A DNA stretch of 51,233 bases from positions 1 to 51,233 of the forward strand of contig JAFLSK010000009.1 in assembly GCA_022510945.1 (NCBI GenBank). The letters run 5' to 3'. A program made the translations under genes and the position numbers. Of the stretch, positions 7,589-15,550 are shown piece by piece. A model generated the notes under the pieces. That model was given only the letters and a program-made list of their open reading frames with translations, was not told where the DNA came from and ran no database searches. Positions within the stretch are counted from its first letter, which is position 1. Each line of letters begins with the position of its first letter. The stretch is from Ruminococcus sp. Lineage in GTDB: Bacteria; Bacillota; Clostridia; Oscillospirales; Acutalibacteraceae.

Positions 7589-10132
7589 TTAACCTTTAGC
7601 GTCGTACCACGTTTTGCCGACTGAGGACTCGGCTACGAGAGGAACGTTAAGGCTGACCGCCTTCTCCATCTCCTCCTGCACGAGCATAGCAACGCGCATA
7701 CTCTCGTCAATCGGCGCCTCGACAATCAGCTCGTCGTGCACCTGTAGGATAAGTCTCGCGTGCAGTCCCTCGGACTTAATGCGGTTGTCGACGTTTATCA
7801 TAGCGATTTTGATTATATCGGCGGCTGTACCCTGGATCGGCATATTGCGCGCCACGCGCTCGCCGAACGCACGGGTAACGTGGTTACCTGTATTCAGCTC
7901 AGGCAGGTAGCGTCTGCGGCCAAACATTGTCACCGAGTAGCCGCACTCCCTCGCCTGCTCAACTACATTCTTCATATAGCTGTCGATACCGCTGTAGTGA
8001 GCGAGGTAAGATTTTATATAGCTTGCCGCCTCTTTATTAGTAACGCCAATGTCCTTCGCGAGCGAGAACGCGCCGATACCGTATACGATACCGAAGTTTA
8101 CCGCCTTTGCGCGGCTGCGCATCTGCGAGGTCACCATATCAAGCGGCATATTGAACACCTGAGAGGCGGTGATTGCGTGGATATCGTCGTTGTTTTTAAA
8201 CGCCGTTATCATATTCTTATCGTCGGAAAGGTGTGCGAGTACGCGGAGCTCAATCTGGCTGTAGTCGGCGTCGATGAGCACGCAGCCTTCCTTTGCAACG
8301 AAGAACTTACGCATTTCGCGACCGAGCTCCGTGCGTACGGGAATATTCTGCAAATTCGGTTCGGTGGAACTGATTCGGCCTGTGCGGGTTTCGGTCTGGT
8401 TGAAGTTGGAGTGAATACGTCCGTCGTCAGCAATAACCTTGAGCAGACCGTCGCAGTAGGTGGACTTCAGCTTGGCAAGTGTGCGGTAATTAAGCACCAT
8501 ATCGACCACGGGGTAGCTATAGCGCAATCCTTCTAAAACGTCAGCGTTGGTGGAATATCCGCTTTTAGTCTTTTTCTTCGCCGGAAGCCCGAGCTCCTCA
8601 AAGAGAGCAACGCCAAGCTGCTTAGGTGAATTTATATTGAACTCGTGACCGACCTGAGCGTAGATTTCCTGCTCGAGGTTCTTAATCTGAGTACCGAGCA
8701 TTTCGCCGTAGCTTTCGATACCTTCCCTATCGACCGAAAAGCCGATGTTCTCCATTTTTGCAAGTACATTTGCAAGCGGAATTTCAATATCATTAAGCAG
8801 CGAGGTCATACCCTTTTCCTCAATATCAGAGAGAACCTTGTCACAAAGCTCGGGCATTGTATAAACCGCTGCATATAATTCTTTTTCAGAATTATAAACT
8901 TCAGGTAAGTCGAATCCGTAGGAAACAGCAATCTTATCGAGACCGTAGGACGAAGCGGACGGCTGCAAAAGATAAGCGGCTAAGAGCAAATCGGTTTTCA
9001 GATTCTTTATTTCAAAGCCGTTTCTGTCAGCATAAGCGAACAACGGCTTGCTGTCAAAAGTGAATTTTGCAATATTATCGTCGGCGAGGATTCTATCAAT
9101 TTCCGCTTTATCCTTTAAAACACATACCTTTTCACCTGCGGATATTGCCAGGGAAATATCGGTTTCCTCAAATTCAGCGACAAAATATAATTCTTTTACA
9201 GAAATATTATCTGCTGCTTCTACAGTGATTTTCTTCTTATCCGTTACTTTCGGAGTAGTGTCGCTGTCGGGGCTGTTTTTTAAATCAAGCTTGTCCATCA
9301 GCTTAAACAGCTCGAGCGAGCCCATAAAGCGCATAGCCTCGTCGATGTCCTTGCACACGACCTTGTAGCTGTCGAAGTCGGTATCAATCGGAATATCGCG
9401 CTTAATCTCGCCAAGCATACGGCTCATATAGGCGTTGTCTTTGGATGCGATAAGTTTATTACGCATACCCTCTTTTATATCAATCGTATCAATGTTTTCA
9501 TAGATATTATCAAGGTTTGAAAAACGCTGAATGAGGTCAATCGCGCCCTTCGGGCCGATTCCCGTAACGCCGGGAATACAGTCGGAGCTGTCGCCCTGAA
9601 TCGCCTTTACATCAATAAGCTGGAGCGGCTTTACGCCGTAGTCCTCGAAAATCTTCGATGGTGTGTAGAAAATGTTCTCCTTGTTTGTGGCGAGGTCAAC
9701 AGTGGTGTTCTCGCTGACAAGCTGCAAGGAATCCCTGTCGCCTGTTGCGAGAAAGCATTTCACGCCCTTCTCGTCCGCGACGGCAGAGAGCGTACCTAAA
9801 ATATCGTCAGCCTCATATCCCTCACAGGTTACGAGGGTATAGCCGAGCAGAGTGAGCAGCTTTTTGAGCGGCTCTAACTGAGCGGCGAGGTCGTCGGGCA
9901 TACCCTTGCGGTTTGCCTTATAGCCGTCATACGCCTTGTGACGAAACGTCGGAGATTTTAAATCAAAAGCGATAGCCACGCGGTCGGGGTTTGTATCGGA
10001 TTTGATTTTTTCAAGCATAGTTAAAAATCCGTAAATCGCGTTGGTCGGCTGACCGCTCTTAGTGGTGAGCGGTCGGATTCCGTAGAACGCACGGTTGAGG
10101 ATACTGTTGCCGTCTATAACAAGAATCGTCAT
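7589..10132 (-). CDS. polA: DNA polymerase I (inactive proofreading domain)
   Basis: This 847-residue polymerase serves Okazaki fragment processing and repair. The N-terminal 5'-3' exonuclease/flap domain (about 1-290) starts with LVIDGNSILNRAFYG. The central domain (about 300-460) keeps the RNase H-like fold, but the DxE metal-binding motif expected at its first strand is absent (FEETDISLAIS region). Proofreading is therefore probably lost, as in Bacillus polymerases. The polymerase domain has motif A (DYSQIELR), motif B (RSRAKAVNFGIVYG) and motif C (QVHDELI). Its start overlaps the end of alr by 4 bp (ATGA). Confidence 0.96.
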   Translation of the reverse strand: MTILVIDGNSILNRAFYGIRPLTTKSGQPTNAIYGFLTMLEKIKSDTNPDRVAIAFDLKSPTFRHKAYDGYKANRKGMPDDLAAQLEPLKKLLTLLGYTLVTCEGYEADDILGTLSAVADEKGVKCFLATGDRDSLQLVSENTTVDLATNKENIFYTPSKIFEDYGVKPLQLIDVKAIQGDSSDCIPGVTGIGPKGAIDLIQRFSNLDNIYENIDTIDIKEGMRNKLIASKDNAYMSRMLGEIKRDIPIDTDFDSYKVVCKDIDEAMRFMGSLELFKLMDKLDLKNSPDSDTTPKVTDKKKITVEAADNISVKELYFVAEFEETDISLAISAGEKVCVLKDKAEIDRILADDNIAKFTFDSKPLFAYADRNGFEIKNLKTDLLLAAYLLQPSASSYGLDKIAVSYGFDLPEVYNSEKELYAAVYTMPELCDKVLSDIEEKGMTSLLNDIEIPLANVLAKMENIGFSVDREGIESYGEMLGTQIKNLEQEIYAQVGHEFNINSPKQLGVALFEELGLPAKKKTKSGYSTNADVLEGLRYSYPVVDMVLNYRTLAKLKSTYCDGLLKVIADDGRIHSNFNQTETRTGRISSTEPNLQNIPVRTELGREMRKFFVAKEGCVLIDADYSQIELRVLAHLSDDKNMITAFKNNDDIHAITASQVFNMPLDMVTSQMRSRAKAVNFGIVYGIGAFSLAKDIGVTNKEAASYIKSYLAHYSGIDSYMKNVVEQARECGYSVTMFGRRRYLPELNTGNHVTRAFGERVARNMPIQGTAADIIKIAMINVDNRIKSEGLHARLILQVHDELIVEAPIDESMRVAMLVQEEMEKAVSLNVPLVAESSVGKTWYDAKG

Positions 10133-11304
10133 ATCTTATACATCACTTCCGTAATTTTTTCGTGCCTTACATAAAAGCGCGGTACGCGCTTTGAAATACC
10201 GCATATTACCTCGTAGTTGATTGTATCGGCACACAAGGCGAGGTCGTCTGCCGTGCGCTCTCCGTACTCGCCGCTGCCGAAAACAACGACCTCGTCACCG
10301 ATTTTCACATCGTCGATATCACTTACATCAAGCATCGTCTGATCCATACAAATCCTGCCGATTATGTTAGCGCGCTTTCCGTTTACTATCATATATCCAT
10401 CCTTTGCGTAGGAGCGGATAAAGCCGTCAGCATAGCCTATCGGAACTGTCGCGACCTTCATATCCCTGTCGGCTGTGAAGGTGCGTCCGTAGGAAACGGT
10501 GGAGCCTTTGTTTATGGTTTTAACGTGGGCGACAGTGGTTTTCATTGTCATACACGGCGTGAGATTAAGCCTGCCTTCAAGGAGCGGAGACGGCGCAAGG
10601 CCGTAGAGAATAATTCCCGCGCGAACCATATTGCAGTATGTATCGGGATAGTCCTCAATCGCACCGGAATTCGAGCAGTGAGCAAGTTCGAAGTTGATAC
10701 CATTCTCTTTGAGATAATCGACAGTCCGACTAAAGCTATTAAACTGTTTTTTCGTAAACTCTCTTCCCTCTTCTGCCGAGTCGGAAACGCAGAAATGGGT
10801 AAAAATGCCGTTCGGCACTAAGCCGTCAAGAGAACACGCTGTTTTTATTTCTTCTATAGAATAATAATCTCTCGGGAATTCCTGACACAAAAAGCCCAGT
10901 CGATTCATACCCGTGTCGATTTTTATATGAATTTTTATACTTACACCGTACCCACGGCATTTTTCGCTGAGCGCCTTTGCGTAGTCGAGCGAGTAGACAG
11001 TCTGGCAGATGTCGAGCCGAGCAAGGTCATCGGCGTCCTCAACGGGCGTATAGCCTAAAATCAATATAGGAGCAGTGATGTCGTTATCTCTCAGTTCCTT
11101 TGCCTCATCGATATTGCTGACCGCGAAGAAATCCGCGCCCAGCTTTTCGTACATTGCAGCAAGCGCAGCCGCACCGTGGCCGTAGCCGTCCGCTTTGATA
11201 ACACAGCACAGCTTTGAAGAACCGATTTTCTTCTTTATTTCAAGAAAGTTATTTTTCGCACGGTCGAGAGAAATCTCCGTCCAGGTGCGCCTAACAATAT
11301 CCAT
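10129..11304 (-). CDS. alr: Alanine racemase
   Basis: This 391-residue PLP enzyme makes D-alanine for peptidoglycan. The PLP lysine is Lys37 in VIKADGYGHG. The second catalytic Tyr lies in the TVSYGRTF region, and GRICMDQTMLDV is also typical. The start chosen is ATG 11302-11304, preceded by AAAGG. A longer frame adding 17 codons lacks support and would enter the promoter region. It is the first gene of the minus-strand run that continues to position 1, and its stop overlaps the polA start. Confidence 0.95.
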   Translation of the reverse strand: MDIVRRTWTEISLDRAKNNFLEIKKKIGSSKLCCVIKADGYGHGAAALAAMYEKLGADFFAVSNIDEAKELRDNDITAPILILGYTPVEDADDLARLDICQTVYSLDYAKALSEKCRGYGVSIKIHIKIDTGMNRLGFLCQEFPRDYYSIEEIKTACSLDGLVPNGIFTHFCVSDSAEEGREFTKKQFNSFSRTVDYLKENGINFELAHCSNSGAIEDYPDTYCNMVRAGIILYGLAPSPLLEGRLNLTPCMTMKTTVAHVKTINKGSTVSYGRTFTADRDMKVATVPIGYADGFIRSYAKDGYMIVNGKRANIIGRICMDQTMLDVSDIDDVKIGDEVVVFGSGEYGERTADDLALCADTINYEVICGISKRVPRFYVRHEKITEVMYKI

Positions 11305-11367
11305 AATATCGCCTTTCTCTATTATTATAGATAATATACATATATATGTATACACATAGTCAGTGTA

Positions 11368-11396
11368 ATTATAATACTAAACGGATGTTAAATCAA
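11368..11396 (-). promoter_or_regulatory. Probable promoter of the alr-polA run
   Basis: The minus strand shows TTGATT (11391-11396), a 17 bp spacer and TATAAT (11368-11373), about 65 bp upstream of the alr start. It diverges from the putP promoter. Confidence 0.65.
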
Positions 11397-11465
11397 TGCT
11401 ATTGGAGAATTAAGATAAATTTGTTTTTGCTGTTTTGCGTACAAGTATTGATTTTTAATTAACAC

Positions 11466-11494
11466 TTGTAAATTTCAATTTAATGTGTTACAAT
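11466..11494 (+). promoter_or_regulatory. Probable promoter of putP
   Basis: TTGTAA (11466-11471), a 17 bp spacer and TACAAT (11489-11494) lie about 40 bp before the symporter start. An AACAC/GTGTT inverted pair brackets the spacer. Confidence 0.55.
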
Positions 11495-11534
11495 GTTAAA
11501 GTATTTGTAAAAAAATGAAAAAATGGAGGTTTTT

Positions 11535-13082
11535 ATGACTACTACAAATGTAATAGTTCTTTGTGCGTTTGCGTTCTATATGGTTATGATGATTGTAATA
11601 GGCGCGGTTTACTCGAGAAACACAAAGAACAACGAGGATTACTTCCTCGGCGGACGTAATTTGGGTGCCTGGACGGCCGCACTCTCGGCGGAGGCGTCGG
11701 ATATGAGCGGTTGGCTTCTTATGGGACTTCCGGGTGCGTTTTATCTCACAGGTTCAGGAGATATCTGGACTGCTATCGGTCTTTTCATCGGCACTGTTCT
11801 CAACTGGATTTTTGTATCCTCAAAGCTGAGAAAATACACAATAGTATCGGGCAACAGCCTTACTATCCCCAGTTTCTTTGAAAATCGTTTCAAAAGCAAC
11901 GGTGTTCTTAAGATAGTTTCCGCTGTAATTATCACTGTATTCTTCGCAGTATACACAGCTTCGGCGTTCTCAAGCGGCGCGAAGCTTTTCGCTACGCTGT
12001 TCGGAACCGACGAGAACTATTCTCAGATATATGTAATCGGTCTTGTAATAGCAGCTGCTGTTATCCTTATCTACACCTTCCTCGGCGGATTCAAGGCTGT
12101 GTGCACCACTGACCTCATCCAAGGTATGCTGATGATTGTGGCAATCCTCACCGTTCCGATTATTGCATACGCAACGCTTACATACGACAACTCATTCAGT
12201 GCTGCACTTACTGCAAAGGGTGTTACAGATGCAGGTTCATTCCTGAATCCGTTCACTTTAGATAACCCAAATAAGGTTATCTCCGGTCTTGCATGGGGTC
12301 TGGGCTACTTCGGTATGCCGCATATCCTCGTTCGCTTTATGGCTATTAAGAGCGACTCCGAGATTAAAAAGTCCAGAAAAGTTGCTATCATCTGGGTTGG
12401 TCTTGCGTTTATCGCATCTTTCCTTATCGGTATCATCGGACGCGCTTATCTCGCCGCTCAGCTTGACGACACAACGAGCGAGACTGTATTTATCAGAATG
12501 ATTCAACAGCTGTTTGCAAACAACGGCGTTCTCATCTTCGTCGGCGGTATCTTCCTGTGCGGAATTCTTGCCGCTATTATGAGTACTGCTGACAGCCAGT
12601 TACTCGTTACGGCTTCGGCAATTTCCGAGGACATCTACAAGGGTACATTTAAAAAGGACGCGTCCGAAAAGAGCGCACTGTTCGTAGGCAGAATCGCTGT
12701 TATTGTAATCGCGGTAATCGCGTTCTTCGTTGCAATCAACCCGAACTCAAGCATTATGGGTCTTGTATCCGACGCGTGGGCAGGCTTCGGCGCGGCGTTC
12801 GGTCCGGTTGTACTGCTCGCACTCTTCTGGAAGAGAAGTAACTGGGCAGGCGCACTCGCAGGTATGATAAGCGGTGCTGTTACAGTTATTGTATGGGACT
12901 ACATTCCGATGGTTTCGACTGCTGACGGTCTTGTGACAATCGGTTCCTCAACGGGTCTCTACTCTCTTGCGGTAGGCTTCCCAGTGGCGTTGGTACTTAT
13001 GGTTGTTGTTTCGCTTTGCACCAAAAAGCCTGACAGCAAAATCGTCGAGGAATTTGAAAGCATAAAGACAATAACAGAATAA
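11535..13082 (+). CDS. putP: Sodium/solute symporter, PutP (proline) type
   Basis: This 515-residue integral membrane transporter of the solute:sodium symporter family probably imports proline with Na+. The early sequence NNEDYFLGGRNLGAWTAALSAEASDMSGWLLMGLPGAFYLTG is split across TM1-2 and is typical of PutP. The family stretch AAIMSTADSQLLVTASAISEDIY and multiple hydrophobic helices over the whole length agree. The ATG at 11535 is chosen because GGAGG at 11525-11529 overlaps the earlier in-frame ATG at 11523. It is a single-gene unit with its own promoter and terminator. Confidence 0.9.
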   Translation: MTTTNVIVLCAFAFYMVMMIVIGAVYSRNTKNNEDYFLGGRNLGAWTAALSAEASDMSGWLLMGLPGAFYLTGSGDIWTAIGLFIGTVLNWIFVSSKLRKYTIVSGNSLTIPSFFENRFKSNGVLKIVSAVIITVFFAVYTASAFSSGAKLFATLFGTDENYSQIYVIGLVIAAAVILIYTFLGGFKAVCTTDLIQGMLMIVAILTVPIIAYATLTYDNSFSAALTAKGVTDAGSFLNPFTLDNPNKVISGLAWGLGYFGMPHILVRFMAIKSDSEIKKSRKVAIIWVGLAFIASFLIGIIGRAYLAAQLDDTTSETVFIRMIQQLFANNGVLIFVGGIFLCGILAAIMSTADSQLLVTASAISEDIYKGTFKKDASEKSALFVGRIAVIVIAVIAFFVAINPNSSIMGLVSDAWAGFGAAFGPVVLLALFWKRSNWAGALAGMISGAVTVIVWDYIPMVSTADGLVTIGSSTGLYSLAVGFPVALVLMVVVSLCTKKPDSKIVEEFESIKTITE

Positions 13083-13101
13083 TCTCAGTAATATTGATTA
13101 A

Positions 13102-13130
13102 AAAGGCTGCTTCGGCAGCCTTTAATTTCT
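13102..13130 (+). terminator. Rho-independent terminator after putP
   Basis: Nine-base-pair stem AAAGGCTGC / GCAGCCTTT with a TTCG tetraloop, followed by a T-rich tail, 20 bp after the putP stop. Confidence 0.85.
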
Positions 13131-13223
13131 TTACAGAAAAATAAAAAAAATATTGCAAATTCTTAACAAAAATCCGTTCCTCTTTTTGTAAGTTTTGACA
13201 GGTGGTTTTTGGTTGCTTTGCTA

Positions 13224-13252
13224 TTGATTTATCGGACAAGTTATTTTATAAT
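13224..13252 (+). promoter_or_regulatory. Probable promoter of the starch-binding-like secreted protein gene
   Basis: TTGATT (13224-13229), a 17 bp spacer and TATAAT (13247-13252), about 50 bp before the start codon. A strong AGGAGG site precedes the ATG. Confidence 0.65.
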
Positions 13253-13304
13253 TGTTTATAGGTTTTATAACCGAAAAAATATTTTTTAAGGAGGAAAATT
13301 TTCG

Positions 13305-15164
13305 ATGAAAGTTTTCAAGAAAAGCTTAGCAGTTATGCTTGCAATTCTTATGCTGTTTTCTTTAACAGCTGTTGCATTTGCTGCTGACGACGATGCTGCC
13401 GATGTAACCTATTATGTTGCCGGCACAGACACTCTTTGCGGAAGCAATTGGCTTGTAAACGACGAGAACAACATTATGACTCTCGGCGAGGATGGTCTTT
13501 ACGTTAAGACATATCCGAGCGTTCCCGTAGGAGAAGGCTATCAGTTCAAAATCACCCAGGGCGACTGGGATCTCGAGAACTGGGGTGTTGACGGTAATAA
13601 CGTTACATTCAACGTTGTTAAAGATTGTGACGTAACAATCACATTCAACGCTGATACAAAGGAAATCACCGTAACAGGTGACGGCGTTGAGATTCCCTCC
13701 GAGCTTGCTATCGACTACATTGTTGCAGTTGGTGACAACAGAGGCGACGCATCTTTCCTTAACGGTGAAAGCTGGAACGTAGCAGCTGAGTCAAACAAAA
13801 TGGCTACAGAAGACGGCAAGGTATTCACAATCACCTACAAGGGTGTTGCAGCAGGTACCTACCAGGTTAAGTTCGCTGCTAACGGCGCTTGGACAGACAA
13901 CTGGGGCGTTAAAGACGACTCTGAGGAAGGCGTAGCAGTTTACAACGGCGATAACATCTACTTCGATGTTGATTATGATCTTGCTGATGTAACTCTTACA
14001 CTCGACCTCACAAACTTTGACTACTCTGCAAAAGCCGGCGCAACCTACGCAATCGAGGTTGTAGAGGCTAAAGAGGATGTAGCTACCGGTGACGAGGCTA
14101 CAGAAGAGCCTACTGAGGAGCCCACAGAGTCTGTTGCAACAAGCGACGAGGCTACAGAGGAGCCCACAGAGTCAGTTCCCGATGTTACAAATCCTGATGA
14201 GACAACTACAGACGCACCTGAGACAGATCCTGAGACAGATCCTGAGACAGAGCCGACAGTTCCTGCTCCTGTTCCCGGTTTCTACCTCGTAGGTTCTGAG
14301 GAAGTTTGCGGCGCTGAGTGGGGTTGGTCCGATCCTGCTCCGTGGACTTACAGCGATCCTATGACATTATCTGAGGACGGCACTTACTACTACAAGGTAG
14401 TTAAGGATGTTGTTAACAGCTACGGCAACGAGACTGACGAAGGTCCTGACATCTATGTATTTAAGGTTATCTATGTAGATGACAGAGGCAACGTTACATG
14501 GCATCCGGACGGCATGGGCAACAACACAGAGGTTAAGGTTGAGGAAGACGGTTCTTCAATCGCATTCGTGTTCAAGCTCCTCTCCGGTTCACCGACTAAG
14601 CCGAACGCTAACGAGAGAGTTATCGCTACAGTTTACGGCCCCGGCGAAGAGGTTCCCGAGGTTCCGGAATATCCGACAGCTCCTACAGAGCCTGAGACAA
14701 CTGAGCCCGAGACAACAACAGAGCCTGAGACAACTGGGCCTGTTGTAACAGAGCCTGAGACAACACAGCCTGCTCCTACAGAGCCTGCAGCAACAGAGCC
14801 TACAACAACAAAGCCTGATGATACAAAGAAGCCTGCTGCTACAGTTAAGAAGGTTACAAACCCGATTAAGGTTACAGTTGCTTCCGCTAAGAAGCTCACA
14901 GTTAAGGCTAAGAAGGTTAAGGGTAAGAAGTACACCTTCAAGAAGGCTATCACAATTAAGAAGAATAAGGGCGGTAAGGTAACTTACACCTTAGTTAAGA
15001 AGGGTAGCAGCAAGAAGCTCTCCGTAACAAAGAAGGGCTATATTACCGTAAAGAAGGGCACTAAGAAGGGAACTTACACCATTAAGGTTAAGGTTTCGGC
15101 TAAGGGTACTTCAAAGTATAAGAAGTTTACTAAGACAGTAAAGGTTAAGATTAAGGTTAAATAA
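13305..15164 (+). CDS. Secreted multi-module protein, starch-binding-like (X25/SusE-type) domains
   Basis: This 619-residue exported protein has a signal peptide (1-26). Three beta-sandwich modules follow: about 30-128 (YYVAG... DWDLENWGVDG), about 135-253 (AAGTYQVKFAANGAWTDNWG) and about 324-445 (FYLVGSEEVCGAEWGWSDP). Their pattern resembles the X25 modules of pullulanases and other starch-binding proteins. Acidic and Thr/Pro/Glu linkers (255-322 and 450-510) separate them. The final 105 residues are very Lys-rich, resembling the C-terminus of the secreted protein at 38773-39651. There is no catalytic motif, LPXTG or dockerin. A starch-capture role is inferred from fold resemblance and the nearby amylase. 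Its C-terminal codons are strongly biased to AAG and GTT. Confidence 0.75.
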   Translation: MKVFKKSLAVMLAILMLFSLTAVAFAADDDAADVTYYVAGTDTLCGSNWLVNDENNIMTLGEDGLYVKTYPSVPVGEGYQFKITQGDWDLENWGVDGNNVTFNVVKDCDVTITFNADTKEITVTGDGVEIPSELAIDYIVAVGDNRGDASFLNGESWNVAAESNKMATEDGKVFTITYKGVAAGTYQVKFAANGAWTDNWGVKDDSEEGVAVYNGDNIYFDVDYDLADVTLTLDLTNFDYSAKAGATYAIEVVEAKEDVATGDEATEEPTEEPTESVATSDEATEEPTESVPDVTNPDETTTDAPETDPETDPETEPTVPAPVPGFYLVGSEEVCGAEWGWSDPAPWTYSDPMTLSEDGTYYYKVVKDVVNSYGNETDEGPDIYVFKVIYVDDRGNVTWHPDGMGNNTEVKVEEDGSSIAFVFKLLSGSPTKPNANERVIATVYGPGEEVPEVPEYPTAPTEPETTEPETTTEPETTGPVVTEPETTQPAPTEPAATEPTTTKPDDTKKPAATVKKVTNPIKVTVASAKKLTVKAKKVKGKKYTFKKAITIKKNKGGKVTYTLVKKGSSKKLSVTKKGYITVKKGTKKGTYTIKVKVSAKGTSKYKKFTKTVKVKIKVK

Positions 15165-15208
15165 TTAATCTTTACTCCCCTTCTAAAAATCACATAAACT
15201 GATTTTTC

Positions 15209-15238
15209 GGAGCTCGTCGAAAGACGGGCTCCTTTTTT
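15209..15238 (+). terminator. Rho-independent terminator
   Basis: Ten-base-pair stem from GGAGCTCGTC to GACGGGCTCC (one G-T wobble) with a GAAA loop and a T6 tail, 45 bp after the secreted protein stop. Confidence 0.9.
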
Positions 15239-15435
15239 GCGCTTTCCAATATATATGTTTATCGGTTGCTAAAAAACAACATTGTAACTCTTCGATTACA
15301 AAATTTAATAACTGATTTTTATAAAATTGTCTCAGATTTTCAGGTATTATGTCGTTTAATTCTTATAGAAAATTTAACAAAAGGTTTATGCTCTAAATGC
15401 ACAAAAATATCGCCTCAAATTTGTAGGATTTACCA
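15239..15435. other. AT-rich intergenic region
   Basis: Between the terminator and the nrdD promoter I see no gene with a start codon and RBS. From 15378 to 15512 one plus-strand frame is open for 44 codons but has no start codon. It runs through the nrdD promoter and is treated as a finding, not a gene. Confidence 0.4.
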
Positions 15436-15464
15436 TTGACGAAAAAGGTGAAATCCGATATAAT
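15436..15464 (+). promoter_or_regulatory. Promoter of nrdDG
   Basis: TTGACG (15436-15441), a 17 bp spacer and a perfect TATAAT (15459-15464), about 85 bp upstream of nrdD. It overlaps one NrdR-box-like site and is followed by a second, so repression is likely. Confidence 0.8.
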
Positions 15465-15468
15465 GTGC
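15453..15468 (+). promoter_or_regulatory. Weaker NrdR-box-like site overlapping the -10
   Basis: This 16-bp site resembles the NrdR consensus (acaCwAtATaTwGtgt) at most positions, including the central ATAT and the GTG half. It covers the -10 hexamer of the nrdD promoter. Its start is 33 bp from the stronger box, close to the roughly three helical turns usual for paired NrdR boxes. Confidence 0.5.
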
Positions 15469-15485
15469 AGGCACTTAAAGAAGAC

Positions 15486-15501
15486 ACACAATATATTGTG
15501 G
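15486..15501 (+). promoter_or_regulatory. NrdR box
   Basis: ACACAATATATTGTGG matches the NrdR consensus at nearly every position and lies about 20 bp downstream of the -10. NrdR is the ATP/dATP-sensing repressor of ribonucleotide reductase genes. The regulator gene itself is not in the window. Confidence 0.75.
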
Positions 15502-15550
15502 TTTTAAAGAAATAACGTTTACAAATATGTAATACTTGGGAGGTAAGACT

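Noticed and set aside
7760..8536. 258-codon plus-strand open frame antisense to polA
   Set aside because: It mirrors the polymerase domain of polA, has no start context, and its protein looks unlike any family.
9000..9300. Proofreading exonuclease activity for PolA
   Set aside because: The fold is present but the expected DxE metal-ligand pair is not visible.
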